Of a DNA stretch of 27,261 bases, positions 1 to 11,137 are shown one piece after another; the first letter of the stretch is position 1; each line of letters starts with the position of its first letter. The notes under the pieces are model-generated. The model searched no databases, had not been told where the DNA came from, and saw only the letters and a program-made list of their open reading frames with translations. The stretch spans positions 30,842 through 58,102 of the forward strand of contig CAMPET010000296.1 in the NCBI GenBank assembly GCA_946803715.1, in the 5' to 3' direction. Origin of the DNA: Beroe ovata. Its lineage: Eukaryota; Ctenophora; Nuda; Beroida; Beroidae. Both the position numbers and the translations under genes were made by a program.

Positions 1-2384
1 ACTGCAGAAGACAAGTCATGTGAAAATGCTGATAATAGAAAAGCCGTCTCGTGTCGCTTTTTCTTTAGCATTCATCACATGATAACGTTACTTCACCGTG
101 CAGTGTTCAGCAGTAACCGAGTATAAGAACTACAAAGTGAGCCAGTTCGGTAGCGTCAGAGGGGCTGATCGAATGAAAGCCGAAATCTACGCCAGGGGAC
201 CAATTGCATGTGGCATTGACGTCACCGATAGATTCGAGAATTATACCGGCGGAATTTACAGCGAGTTCAAATTCTTCCCAATGATCAATCATGAGATCTC
301 GGTGAGCAGCTTTGTTTTCGGTTGATCTTCCAATAGGAAATGGTTACACCTGGCACAAGGCAGAAAAATATAAATACAACATATGCTACTTAATACCAAT
401 ACTCAGAGGCAAATTGCCGCAAGGAAACACATACTTGAGCTAAACTAAATAAAGTCAAGTGAATAAAACCAACTAAACTAACTAAAGCCACACACAAGAC
501 AACTGTCATTTAACTTCATCGAATGCTCTGACTCAGAAAATATTCCCTAAAATCAGCTTGTTGGTTGGGGCGTAGAGGATGGAGTGGAGTTCTGGTGGCT
601 GAGAAACTCATGGGGCTCATACTGGGGTATCAACGGTTTCGCTAAGTAAGTTCAACAGAATTCTCTCTACCATGTACCAGCGCGCGGCGCAAAAGTGGAA
701 AGGATTCCTCCATTTGACAATTTTGTGATGACTGATGCGCGCGGCGGCAAAATTTGCAAGGCCAGGTACGATTTGCTTAGATTCAATTCTTTGTTCTTCG
801 TGATAGGTGTTCAGAAGCTGAGAAGCTGATGTTCCGAACCCGGATATGACCCAACCGAGCAGAATCACTACAAGTTCTTCATTACTACTATAGTTCTTCA
901 CTACTATAGTTCTTCATTCCCATGATTTCAGAGTGATGATGCACAAACATAATCTAGGACTTGAGACACAGTGTACTTGGGGTGTACCTGACGTTGAGGA
1001 AACTGTGACCTTGAAACCATCTGTAACCGAGAAAAAAGACAAATACCACAAGCAATCATGTGTTGTTAAGGACTCTGTAAGTCGCATAACGACCCCGCTA
1101 TAAAATTGTATAAAGATACACTCCCTGAGTTCTTTTTTCAGTATGCTGAGCTCAAAGTAGTTTCGGACAATGAAACTCTCACTTCAGAATATAAAGACAC
1201 ATGTCAAGTCACCATTGCCACACACTTATCTGAGAACGGAGGATTTGCCCACTTCCTACGACCCACGTGACATGAATGGGGCTGACCTGACGACAGTCAA
1301 CAGGAACCAGCACATCCCAGTCTGTAAGTTTTCCTCTCTTCGGATGAGATGAATTCAAACTGGTTTGATTTATGGGTCATTGGAGATCCCTATGATTGTC
1401 TTTATTCTCCTGTTTCTTATATCTATCGTGTCAAATACAGATTGTGGAAGTTGTTGGGCGCATGGTACCACGTCCGCACTGGCAGACCGTATCAAGATGT
1501 TGCGAAAAGGCGCTTTCCCCGACATCAACCTGTCCCCACAGCCTCTTGTTGACTGTGTAACTGCTAACGATACACATGGTAAGACGTGACATTTGTAATT
1601 GTGGGGCCAATTTTCAATATAAACTGTTATTTAGGGTTGGATATAATAAGTATTGAATCGTGGATCTTCTAATGGTCAATGGCCAGTAAAGATGGGAATT
1701 ACTAATTTCATTATTCTCTCCCTCTCTCCCCCTGTTAGGGTGTCACGGTGGCGACCCCACGGCCGCCTACTCATGGATCTACGATAACGGGGTAACTGAC
1801 GACACCTGCTCCATCTACACGGCCAATGATGACAAGTGCGAGCAAATCAACATCTGTAAAACGTGCGAACCCACACAGATATTCCCCCACCTCAAGTACA
1901 AGTGCTGGGCTGTTGAGAAGTACTTCACGGTAATTGGATGAAAATTAGGTCCCTGTAAATATGAGGCCCAGTAGTTTCAATGATAATTGTAAAACGAACA
2001 TTCCCATTTCGTAGTATTACATTGAAGAACATGGTCAAGTGGACGGTGAGGAGAGAATGATGGCTGAGATAGCCGCCAGGGGACCCATCGCGTGCGCCCT
2101 CTGTGTCAATGACAAGTTCGAGGACTACAAGGGAGGAATATTCAATGATCCCGGCGCTGAAAAGGTGCGAATTATTCAGTTCCATTCATATACCCGTGGT
2201 GCGTGATCTATAGGTTCTTCTCCCCTCCTGGTACCGGCTCTACCGAAATAGGACACGAAAATCCTCTGTGATCCAGGAAGTGAGCTTGATACATTTCAAT
2301 TTCTCCTTGTGGTCTATAATTCCCGTCGTGTTTACAGTGTGCAAACCATGAAATATCAATCGCCGGATACGGAGTTGATGACGA
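1..2384. repeat. Long direct repeat, unit 1 (identical to 6646-9029)
   Basis: Coordinates shifted by exactly 6645 give the same sequence in exons and introns wherever I compared. The second unit ends at base 9029, immediately before the lone N at 9030. Identity across introns, in a locus where another copy differs by about 2 percent in exons, points to one sequence placed twice. Confidence 0.9.
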
Positions 2385-2769
2385 TGGAACAAAGTACTGG
2401 ATCGGCCGTAACTCCTGTGAGTATAGTATACATTCTATAGTCGAGTGTAGACTCTACACTGCACTGTAGACTCCACACTGTAATAGTGTTAGTGATTTAT
2501 CTAGAAACACTTGCCAGTCAGATGACTGATAACCAACCTAGTGTTTCGACTATTGTTATGATCGCACTATACACTGACACGTTACACTGACACGTGACTC
2601 CACAGGGGGCACATACTGGGGTGAGGACGGGTGGTTCAGAATAGTGAGAGGTGTCAACATGATCGGTGTTGAGGACATGTGTGACTGGGCTGTCCCCAAA
2701 CAAACCTGGGATGATGGTCACATGACTTGGGACACAAATAGTGAAAATACCTCTGAGTATCTCTTCTGA
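104..2769 (+). CDS. Two-domain cathepsin X/Z-like cysteine protease, copy A (5' part lies left of window)
   Basis: Papain-family (C1) protease of the cathepsin X/Z type, in its family a lysosomal or secreted carboxypeptidase. Nine exons join in phase: 104-301, 557-645, 932-1076, 1188-1323, 1441-1578, 1739-1929, 2015-2164, 2338-2416 and 2606-2769 (TGA), giving 429 residues. Residues 1-96 are the C-terminal half of catalytic domain 1, with active-site His63 (INHEIS) and Asn83 (RNSWG). Its catalytic Cys must lie upstream. A linker carrying Cys139 leads into a complete domain 2: LPTSYDPRD at 164, Gln185, the X/Z hallmark HIP at 186-188, catalytic Cys194 in CGSCWAH, His353 in CANHEIS and Asn374 in RNSWG. 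The protein ends in a short acidic tail (SENTSEYLF). No stop separates the domains, and exon 932-1076 spans both. The family call is firm. The two-domain reading rests on in-frame exons seen in all three copies. Confidence 0.88.
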
Positions 2770-3623
2770 GGAGATATTGTCATATCCGTGATCTGACGAT
2801 AGAGCGAACTCAGTTACGGTTGCTATGGAGACCGTCCTACCAACTGTTGTTTTGACTTCTGATCACTGGCCCTCACTTGTTTCGGTGATAATCATGTTTT
2901 GTATCGATTTGTTAGGTTTTGTATTTGTTTACAGATGTCATATATTATCTCATGCCTTAACTTGTGTTTTCTAACAGTTTGTATGTTTGTTATGGATTAC
3001 TCTTGTATCGATGTATTATGTTGATTTAGGTTTCTATTTATGCTACAATTGCCAATCAATTGGGCCAATTACTTGCACCAGGCATAATCATGTGATAATG
3101 ATGGTAATATAATGATGTGTGTGCCAGGATTCCTTTCAGACTCAGTCTATAATTCTCATACGTTTTATACACATAATAAGCAAGATTTTATCGGTATTCC
3201 CACAGCATTTAATTGTTTTGAATAAGCATCTTTAAAACTTCTCTCGCGCGTACAGAAAAATTTCAATCTGCATTGAAGCTGAGCTGCCAATTCTGACTGG
3301 GAAGAACCAAAGTCTTACTGTTTTCGTGTAACCATGATAAAGTTTAACATATTCACTCCTCCATACACTAGCACAGGGATATGTCTCTAAAGAACGCTGC
3401 CAGAGCTGCAGGGAGCTTGCAACACTTATCACCTCTTTCATCAACACTGAATCTTGCAGTGACGGATATAAATAGAATTACTCCGCACTGAAAACTGAGT
3501 CCTTGACAAAAACAATTGTTCACGCGGTGTTTGAAATCTGCTTCATGAGTCTGGGATCGCTCTATCGATTCAGGCGTATCTCCTGACAGTTCCAGGCTGA
3601 CAGTGACACCATTGCATTATCCG
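2770..3623. other. Intergenic gap between convergent genes (copy A)
   Basis: This AT-rich stretch separates the stop codons of the cathepsin gene (+) and the NHL gene (-), so it should hold both 3' untranslated regions. I find no canonical AATAAA on the plus strand shortly after the cathepsin stop. No exon with credible splice sites is visible; the 71-codon open frame at 3232-3447 (-) resembles nothing I know. The same sequence recurs at 11138-11991. Confidence 0.6.
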
Positions 3624-6246
3624 TCACAGAATGTGAATAACGTTTGTCTTGGAATCACTGACAAAGATCCTGCCCTCCAAGTCCACTGCAAGTCCACTGG
3701 GGCACCCGAATGAACTACTTCCCTGCGATCATGATAGATGTAGGATCATGCTCATTGTTCATTAAATAACATTGTTAGCTGTTGTTCGAACTGAATAGCT
3801 TCTCAGATTCAGACAATCAGAGGTAACGAAATCCCTGGTTATCCTGTTTATTGCAAATTGCAATCAAACCGATTAATAAGTCAATAAACTAAAACATACC
3901 TACTCCACAATCTTACCTCATTCGTATGATCCCCGTAGGTGCACAAGTACTGACCACAGTTGCTGAACATGGTGACTCGCTGGTTGTCCATCTCCGCCAC
4001 GAGCAGGTTCCCCGCCTCGCCCTCTTCAGTCGGCGGCGTGAAGGCGATAGCACGGGGCTCAGATAACTCGCCCTCCAACCGCCCTTCCTTGCCAAAGGAG
4101 CGCAGGAATTTGCCACCCTCGTCAAACACCTGATGAAAAGGTACATATAATTATACTATACAGTATACACTCTGCAATCTACTTACTACAATGTACAATG
4201 TACATTGTGCTACCTGTATACGGTGATTGTACAAGTCCGCCACGTATATATTGTTCTCATGATCCACAGCGAGACCGTGGGGTCCCTTGAACTGTCCCGG
4301 ACCCTTACCCAGATCCCCAAACGCGAACAGGTATTCCCCATCACTTGTGAACACCTACAGAGAATATAGTAGGAACATAGTAGTCTCTACCCGGGTAGTA
4401 AAGTATCCTTTTTTACCCTAATAGGGTAATAGAGGATACCCTAATAGGGTAATAAAGGATACTGTGTCATATCTACATCTAGCAGTAGACTGCATAATCA
4501 TGATTATTGATTATGATAATGACAATAGCACACACTACCACCCTTTACCAGACCTCAATTATGTCTCTGTTTTTCATCCATAATCAAAACAACACGCACT
4601 ATGAGTACAAGCATGTGATGCTTACGTAGTGATAGAATTGTGTAGTAGCTATATTGTAAGAATTGTAGTTATCTGAGTGAAAATGAGAGGCAGTAGAGGT
4701 AGTGTCTGGTCCCCCCTGGTCGGTCAGAGTAAGTACTGGAATATAGATGGTGAGCGATGGTTAACCTGTACACGTTGGTTCCCCGTGTCAGCAACAACAA
4801 TGTTTCCCTGTGTAGTTATAGCTAGTGATCGAGGTCGGTCAAATTCACCCGGTTTGCTCCCTTTCCGGCCAATACTCTGTAGATACTCCATTTTCTGAGG
4901 ATAGTACATTATACTTTCTGCCCTGATCTACATAAATGCTTGGAAGTTGGTATACGATCAAACAAAATGCTTATTGAAGAATGAATAACGGTCGTAAGAT
5001 GACCGAATGCAATTTGATATTTATCGACATGACTCACATTGTCATACCATGAGATCCTATGGTTGAATGTGTCAGCCACAATGTACCGTCCTTCCTTATC
5101 ACACTTCACATCATTTGGACCCTTCATGTTCCCCATATCCCCACCCTTATTACCGAATACACCTTTAAAATCTTCACTCTTGTGCAACACCTGTAATTTC
5201 ACAGTTACTAGCTATTGTACTTCGCCAGAGTGTCAGACGTTACTGTCGTGGTTGTTTTGGTCCTGGTTGCAATGGTTACCATGGTAACGTCTTGATGGAA
5301 TGCATCTTAACTCATCATTGTACCTGTATTCTGTGATTCTCAAAGTCCGATACAGCTATTTCTCCCTTGTTTCTTTCCACATCGATACCAACCGGTCCTC
5401 TAAATTGGCCGTACTCGATACCATCACTTCCTATGCTCCTATCATGGGAGTTCAGAGTATTGATATAACTACTCTCTTGTAACATTGCCATCATTTCACA
5501 TTCGTCTCAGGTACATACCGCCAAGGTCGTGTTGTTCGCGGATCACTGATGCCCACATATCCAAGTACTTTGACAGTGTTCCTGAAGTTGGGTTCATTAG
5601 CCGTCCTGAATCCGACCCACCGTCTCTTGTAGTTTGCCTCGTTTGACTTGAGATAGTTCATGGCTTGTAGCACACTCTCTTGGTACACTATGAGAGGGGG
5701 AGGGGTGCCGACTGATTCATGACTAACTTCTTCTTCTAACTTAGTCGAGCAGGCTTTCTCCTGTAGGGCAATACATGATTTTTCTGCTACGAACGAGAAT
5801 CTCACAGGAAAAATTGCTACAAGATCTGGTTATAGTTGACATAACGAGTTACGTATCATTGTAGAGGGCGGTGTGGTATCTATGGTAACATCTGATCATA
5901 TTAACTGGTACAACACGGTTTGTAGTCCACAAGCTGGGAGTGGGGTCCAGTCCACAACCAGCCTATGTCACAATCCACTCATACTCAGTACCTTAGTTAA
6001 GAACTGTGACTTGATGTTGGACAGTTGTTTGTACTGTCCATCTAGTGTGGTATGAGCCTCTTCCACCAGTTTGTCCACCTCCTCAAGCAATTCCTTTTCC
6101 CGTGCGTATATCTCCTGAACAGACGAGGATAATATCTGTAGACGAGGATAAGATCACAATACAAAATACAAATTATAGTAACTCCTACCCATGAAAGTCT
6201 CATGACCTATACCTGTATTGCTCGTTTTGTCAGCTTCTTTATCTCT
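3624..6246 (-). CDS. Coiled-coil/NHL beta-propeller protein, copy A (5' end cut at assembly join)
   Basis: Same gene as the complete copy at 11992-15773, with 5' exons missing because the contig stops mid-exon at the single N (6247). Exons in transcript order are: partial 6213-6246, then 5992-6135, 5519-5760, 5324-5438, 5038-5190, 4766-4894, 4214-4354, 3917-4129 and 3624-3722 (TGA). The last six exons each encode one NHL-type blade, as shown by cores such as NIYVADLYNHRIQ, NIVVADTGNQRVQ and RIFVSDSKTNVIHIL. The preceding exons are charged and helical (EKELLEEVDKLVEE). I see no difference from the copy offset by +8368, including in introns, so this is probably the same locus assembled twice. 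Confidence 0.85.
4415..4460. repeat. 23-bp tandem duplication with internal palindrome
   Basis: Two 23-base units (4415-4437 and 4438-4460) differ at one base. Each contains the palindrome CCCTAATAGGG. The repeat lies in an NHL-gene intron and recurs at 12783-12828 in the duplicate. Confidence 0.8.
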
Positions 6247-6247
6247 N
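6247..6247. other. Single-N assembly join 1
   Basis: A lone N follows a cut NHL exon and precedes a (GT)n tract leading into a repeat of the window start. It is best read as a contig join of unknown true size. Confidence 0.85.
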
Positions 6248-6511
6248 GTGTGTGTGTGTGTGTTTGTTTACTTGTTTATTGTCTGTTGCGCCTGCGTTTT
6301 TTTGGTGTGGAATATGGATGGAATTAAGGTCGTTGGCTTATTAATTTGGAAAACTTTTTTCAGTTAATTGGTAAACGCCCCCTTTTCTCTTCCTTTGTTT
6401 TTTCACATTGATATATCGGATTGTGTTCTGCATTCTGCATCTGCATTATGTATGTATTGTCTCAGTAATTAGGGTATTAATTAGCACACATACACGTACC
6501 AATTTCTGCAG
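6248..6511. other. (GT)n start and probable cathepsin intron
   Basis: It begins with a short GT microsatellite, then AT-rich sequence ending in a pyrimidine-rich tract and CAG acceptor at 6511. I see no coding exon. It probably is the intron upstream of the exon at 6512. It should correspond to sequence left of base 1 of the window. Confidence 0.55.
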
Positions 6512-9029
6512 GCACGTGATGGGGAATGCAACGAGTTGGGAGTGTGTGCAACATGCTCTTATGGCGGTGAGGTAAGTCACGTGTTACTGCTGCATGCTTT
6601 TCATTGGATACACGAGTAGTTCCATGTATCAGATTCTCATCGGTTACTGCAGAAGACAAGTCATGTGAAAATGCTGATAATAGAAAAGCCGTCTCGTGTC
6701 GCTTTTTCTTTAGCATTCATCACATGATAACGTTACTTCACCGTGCAGTGTTCAGCAGTAACCGAGTATAAGAACTACAAAGTGAGCCAGTTCGGTAGCG
6801 TCAGAGGGGCTGATCGAATGAAAGCCGAAATCTACGCCAGGGGACCAATTGCATGTGGCATTGACGTCACCGATAGATTCGAGAATTATACCGGCGGAAT
6901 TTACAGCGAGTTCAAATTCTTCCCAATGATCAATCATGAGATCTCGGTGAGCAGCTTTGTTTTCGGTTGATCTTCCAATAGGAAATGGTTACACCTGGCA
7001 CAAGGCAGAAAAATATAAATACAACATATGCTACTTAATACCAATACTCAGAGGCAAATTGCCGCAAGGAAACACATACTTGAGCTAAACTAAATAAAGT
7101 CAAGTGAATAAAACCAACTAAACTAACTAAAGCCACACACAAGACAACTGTCATTTAACTTCATCGAATGCTCTGACTCAGAAAATATTCCCTAAAATCA
7201 GCTTGTTGGTTGGGGCGTAGAGGATGGAGTGGAGTTCTGGTGGCTGAGAAACTCATGGGGCTCATACTGGGGTATCAACGGTTTCGCTAAGTAAGTTCAA
7301 CAGAATTCTCTCTACCATGTACCAGCGCGCGGCGCAAAAGTGGAAAGGATTCCTCCATTTGACAATTTTGTGATGACTGATGCGCGCGGCGGCAAAATTT
7401 GCAAGGCCAGGTACGATTTGCTTAGATTCAATTCTTTGTTCTTCGTGATAGGTGTTCAGAAGCTGAGAAGCTGATGTTCCGAACCCGGATATGACCCAAC
7501 CGAGCAGAATCACTACAAGTTCTTCATTACTACTATAGTTCTTCACTACTATAGTTCTTCATTCCCATGATTTCAGAGTGATGATGCACAAACATAATCT
7601 AGGACTTGAGACACAGTGTACTTGGGGTGTACCTGACGTTGAGGAAACTGTGACCTTGAAACCATCTGTAACCGAGAAAAAAGACAAATACCACAAGCAA
7701 TCATGTGTTGTTAAGGACTCTGTAAGTCGCATAACGACCCCGCTATAAAATTGTATAAAGATACACTCCCTGAGTTCTTTTTTCAGTATGCTGAGCTCAA
7801 AGTAGTTTCGGACAATGAAACTCTCACTTCAGAATATAAAGACACATGTCAAGTCACCATTGCCACACACTTATCTGAGAACGGAGGATTTGCCCACTTC
7901 CTACGACCCACGTGACATGAATGGGGCTGACCTGACGACAGTCAACAGGAACCAGCACATCCCAGTCTGTAAGTTTTCCTCTCTTCGGATGAGATGAATT
8001 CAAACTGGTTTGATTTATGGGTCATTGGAGATCCCTATGATTGTCTTTATTCTCCTGTTTCTTATATCTATCGTGTCAAATACAGATTGTGGAAGTTGTT
8101 GGGCGCATGGTACCACGTCCGCACTGGCAGACCGTATCAAGATGTTGCGAAAAGGCGCTTTCCCCGACATCAACCTGTCCCCACAGCCTCTTGTTGACTG
8201 TGTAACTGCTAACGATACACATGGTAAGACGTGACATTTGTAATTGTGGGGCCAATTTTCAATATAAACTGTTATTTAGGGTTGGATATAATAAGTATTG
8301 AATCGTGGATCTTCTAATGGTCAATGGCCAGTAAAGATGGGAATTACTAATTTCATTATTCTCTCCCTCTCTCCCCCTGTTAGGGTGTCACGGTGGCGAC
8401 CCCACGGCCGCCTACTCATGGATCTACGATAACGGGGTAACTGACGACACCTGCTCCATCTACACGGCCAATGATGACAAGTGCGAGCAAATCAACATCT
8501 GTAAAACGTGCGAACCCACACAGATATTCCCCCACCTCAAGTACAAGTGCTGGGCTGTTGAGAAGTACTTCACGGTAATTGGATGAAAATTAGGTCCCTG
8601 TAAATATGAGGCCCAGTAGTTTCAATGATAATTGTAAAACGAACATTCCCATTTCGTAGTATTACATTGAAGAACATGGTCAAGTGGACGGTGAGGAGAG
8701 AATGATGGCTGAGATAGCCGCCAGGGGACCCATCGCGTGCGCCCTCTGTGTCAATGACAAGTTCGAGGACTACAAGGGAGGAATATTCAATGATCCCGGC
8801 GCTGAAAAGGTGCGAATTATTCAGTTCCATTCATATACCCGTGGTGCGTGATCTATAGGTTCTTCTCCCCTCCTGGTACCGGCTCTACCGAAATAGGACA
8901 CGAAAATCCTCTGTGATCCAGGAAGTGAGCTTGATACATTTCAATTTCTCCTTGTGGTCTATAATTCCCGTCGTGTTTACAGTGTGCAAACCATGAAATA
9001 TCAATCGCCGGATACGGAGTTGATGACGA
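6512..9029 (+). CDS. Two-domain cathepsin X/Z-like protease, copy B (both ends cut)
   Basis: Copy B supplies one exon more on the 5' side than copy A: 6512-6571, encoding [20 protein letters not shown], the Cys-rich stretch that precedes [10 protein letters not shown] in domain 1. The other exons repeat copy A at +6645: 6749-6946, 7202-7290, 7577-7721, 7833-7968, 8086-8223, 8384-8574, 8660-8809 and a partial 8983-9029. The partial exon breaks at the lone N, within the domain 2 GYGVDDD stretch, so the active-site Asn and C-terminus are missing. Domain 1 CGSCWAH is still not reached upstream. Sequence identity to copy A suggests it is not a separate gene. Confidence 0.85.
6646..9029. repeat. 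Long direct repeat, unit 2 (identical to 1-2384)
   Basis: Second unit of the 6645-offset repeat. It carries most of the cathepsin gene and stops inside the exon encoding the domain 2 active-site His/Asn region. Confidence 0.9.
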
Positions 9030-9030
9030 N
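9030..9030. other. Single-N assembly join 2
   Basis: It joins the domain 2 His-region exon of copy B to the domain 1 RNSWG-region exon of copy C. It breaks the frame and the order of domains, as expected of a misjoin between homologous or allelic sequences. Confidence 0.88.
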
Positions 9031-11137
9031 CGGTTTCGCTAAGTAAGTTCAACAGAATTCTCTGTACCATGTACCAGCGCGCGGCGCAAAAGTGGAAAGG
9101 ATTCCTCCATTTGACAATTTGGCGATGATTGATGCGCGCGGCGGCAAAATTTGCAAGGCGGTACGATTTGATTGGATTCCATTCTTTGTGAAATGTGTCC
9201 AGAAGCTGAAAAGCTGATGTTCCGAACCCGGATATGACCAAACCGAGCAGAATCACTACAAGTTCTTCATTCCCATGATTTCAGGGTGATGATGCACAAA
9301 CATAATCTAGGACTTGAGACACAGTGTACTTGGGGTGTACCTGACGTTGAGGAAACTGTGACCTTGAAACCGTCTGTAACCGAGAAAAAAGACAGATACC
9401 ACAAGCAATCCTGTGTTGTAAAGGACTCTGTAAGTCGCATATTGCCCCCGCTATGAAATTGTACCAAGGCATACTCCCTGAGTTCTTTTGTCAGTTCTGC
9501 TGAGCTTTAACATTAAAGTAGCTTCGGACAATAAACATCTCATTCCAGAATACAAAGACACATGTCAAGTCACCATTGCCACACACTTATCTGAGAACGG
9601 AGGATTTGCCCACTTCCTACGACCCACGTGACATGAATGGGGCTGACCTGACGACAGTCAACAGGAACCAGCACATCCCAGTCTGTAAGTTTTCCTATCC
9701 TCGGATTAGATGAATTCAAACTGGTTTGATTTATGGGACATTGGAGATCCCTATGAGTGTCTTCATTATCCTGTATCTTCATTATCCTGTATCTTTATGA
9801 TATATCGTGTCAAATACAGATTGTGGAAGTTGTTGGGCGCATGGTACCACGTCCGCACTGGCAGACCGTATCAAAATGTTACGAAAAGGTGCTTTCCCTG
9901 ACATCAACCTGTCCCCACAGCCTCTTGTTGACTGTGTAACTGCTAACGATACACATGGTAAGACGTGACGTATGTAATTGTGGAGCCAATATTGTGATTT
10001 AGGGTTGGATATAATAAGTATTGAATCGTGAATCTTCTAATCGTCAATGACCAGTAAAGGTGCTAATTACTAATTTCATCATTTCCTCCCTCTCTCCCCC
10101 TGTCAGGGTGTCACGGTGGCGACCCCACGGCCGCCTACTCATGGATCTACGATAACGGGGTAACTGACGACACCTGCTCCATCTACACGGCCAATGATGA
10201 CAAGTGCGAGCAAATCAACATCTGTAAAACGTGCGAACCCACACAGATATTCCCCCACCTCAAGTACAAGTGCTGGGCTGTTGAGAAGTACTTCACGGTA
10301 ATTGGATGAAAATTAGGTCCCTGTAAATATGAGGCCCAGTAGTTTCAATGATAATTGTAAAACGAACATTCCCATTTCGTAGTATTACATTGAAGAACAT
10401 GGTCAAGTGGACGGTGAGGAGAGAATGATGGCTGAGATAGCCGCCAGGGGACCCATCGCGTGCGCCCTCTGTGTCAATGACAAGTTCGAGGACTACAAGG
10501 GAGGAATATTCAATGATCCCGGCGCTGAAAAGGTGCGAATTATTCAGTTCCATTCATATACCCGTGGTGCGTGATCTATAGGTTCTTCTCCCCTCCTGGT
10601 ACCGGCTCTACCGAAATAGGACACGAAAATCCTCTGTGATCCAGGAAGTGAGCTTGATACATTTCAATTTCTCCTTGTGGTCTATAATTCCCGTCGTGTT
10701 TACAGTGTGCAAACCATGAAATATCAATCGCCGGATACGGAGTTGATGACGATGGAACAAAGTACTGGATCGGCCGTAACTCCTGTGAGTATAGTATACA
10801 TTCTATAGTCGAGTGTAGACTCTACACTGCACTGTAGACTCCACACTGTAATAGTGTTAGTGATTTATCTAGAAACACTTGCCAGTCAGATGACTGATAA
10901 CCAACCTAGTGTTTCGACTATTGTTATGATCGCACTATACACTGACACGTTACACTGACACGTGACTCCACAGGGGGCACATACTGGGGTGAGGACGGGT
11001 GGTTCAGAATAGTGAGAGGTGTCAACATGATCGGTGTTGAGGACATGTGTGACTGGGCTGTCCCCAAACAAACCTGGGATGATGGTCACATGACTTGGGA
11101 CACAAATAGTGAAAATACCTCTGAGTATCTCTTCTGA
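9031..11137 (+). CDS. Two-domain cathepsin X/Z-like protease, copy C (5' cut, allele-like)
   Basis: Exons are 9031-9042 (partial), 9285-9429, 9549-9684, 9820-9957, 10107-10297, 10383-10532, 10706-10784 and 10974-11137 (TGA). Domain 2 is complete, with CGSCWAH, CANHEIS and RNSWG. In the three diverged exons (9285-9957, 419 coding bases) I count ten differences from copy A. Eight are silent; the two replacements are Lys to Arg and Ile to Thr, both in the domain 2 propeptide region. Introns there differ more and carry indels. This pattern fits a functional allele rather than a decaying paralogue. From exon 10107 on it is the same as copy A. Confidence 0.85.

Larger units (their letters stand above)
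634..6246. repeat. Long direct repeat matching 9031-14614, unit 1
   Basis: The match to 9031-14614 begins in the domain 1 RNSWG exon and ends exactly at the lone N (6247). Up to about base 1736 the two differ by substitutions and indels. From about 1737 (offset +8368) they appear identical for about 4.5 kb. Confidence 0.9.

Noticed and set aside
617-901. 94-codon minus-strand open frame (repeated at 7262-7546, variant at 8885-9256)
   Set aside because: It is antisense to a cathepsin intron and adjoining exon, has no domain, and the variant copy runs through an N. It is best explained as chance.
1142-1187. Use of the CAG acceptor at 1141 for the domain 2 propeptide exon
   Set aside because: It puts the exon in a frame that ends at a stop before the catalytic Cys exon. 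The acceptor at 1187 keeps phase in both alleles and gives a cathepsin X/Z-like propeptide.
1170-1352. ATG at 1170 as start of a separate single-domain cathepsin gene
   Set aside because: The ATG is upstream of the best acceptor (1187) and is absent in copy C, where the base changes to ATA, and no signal peptide follows it.
4189-4210. Self-complementary TGTACA-rich sequence in an NHL intron
   Set aside because: It is short, lies in low-complexity AT/GT sequence and has no other supporting feature.
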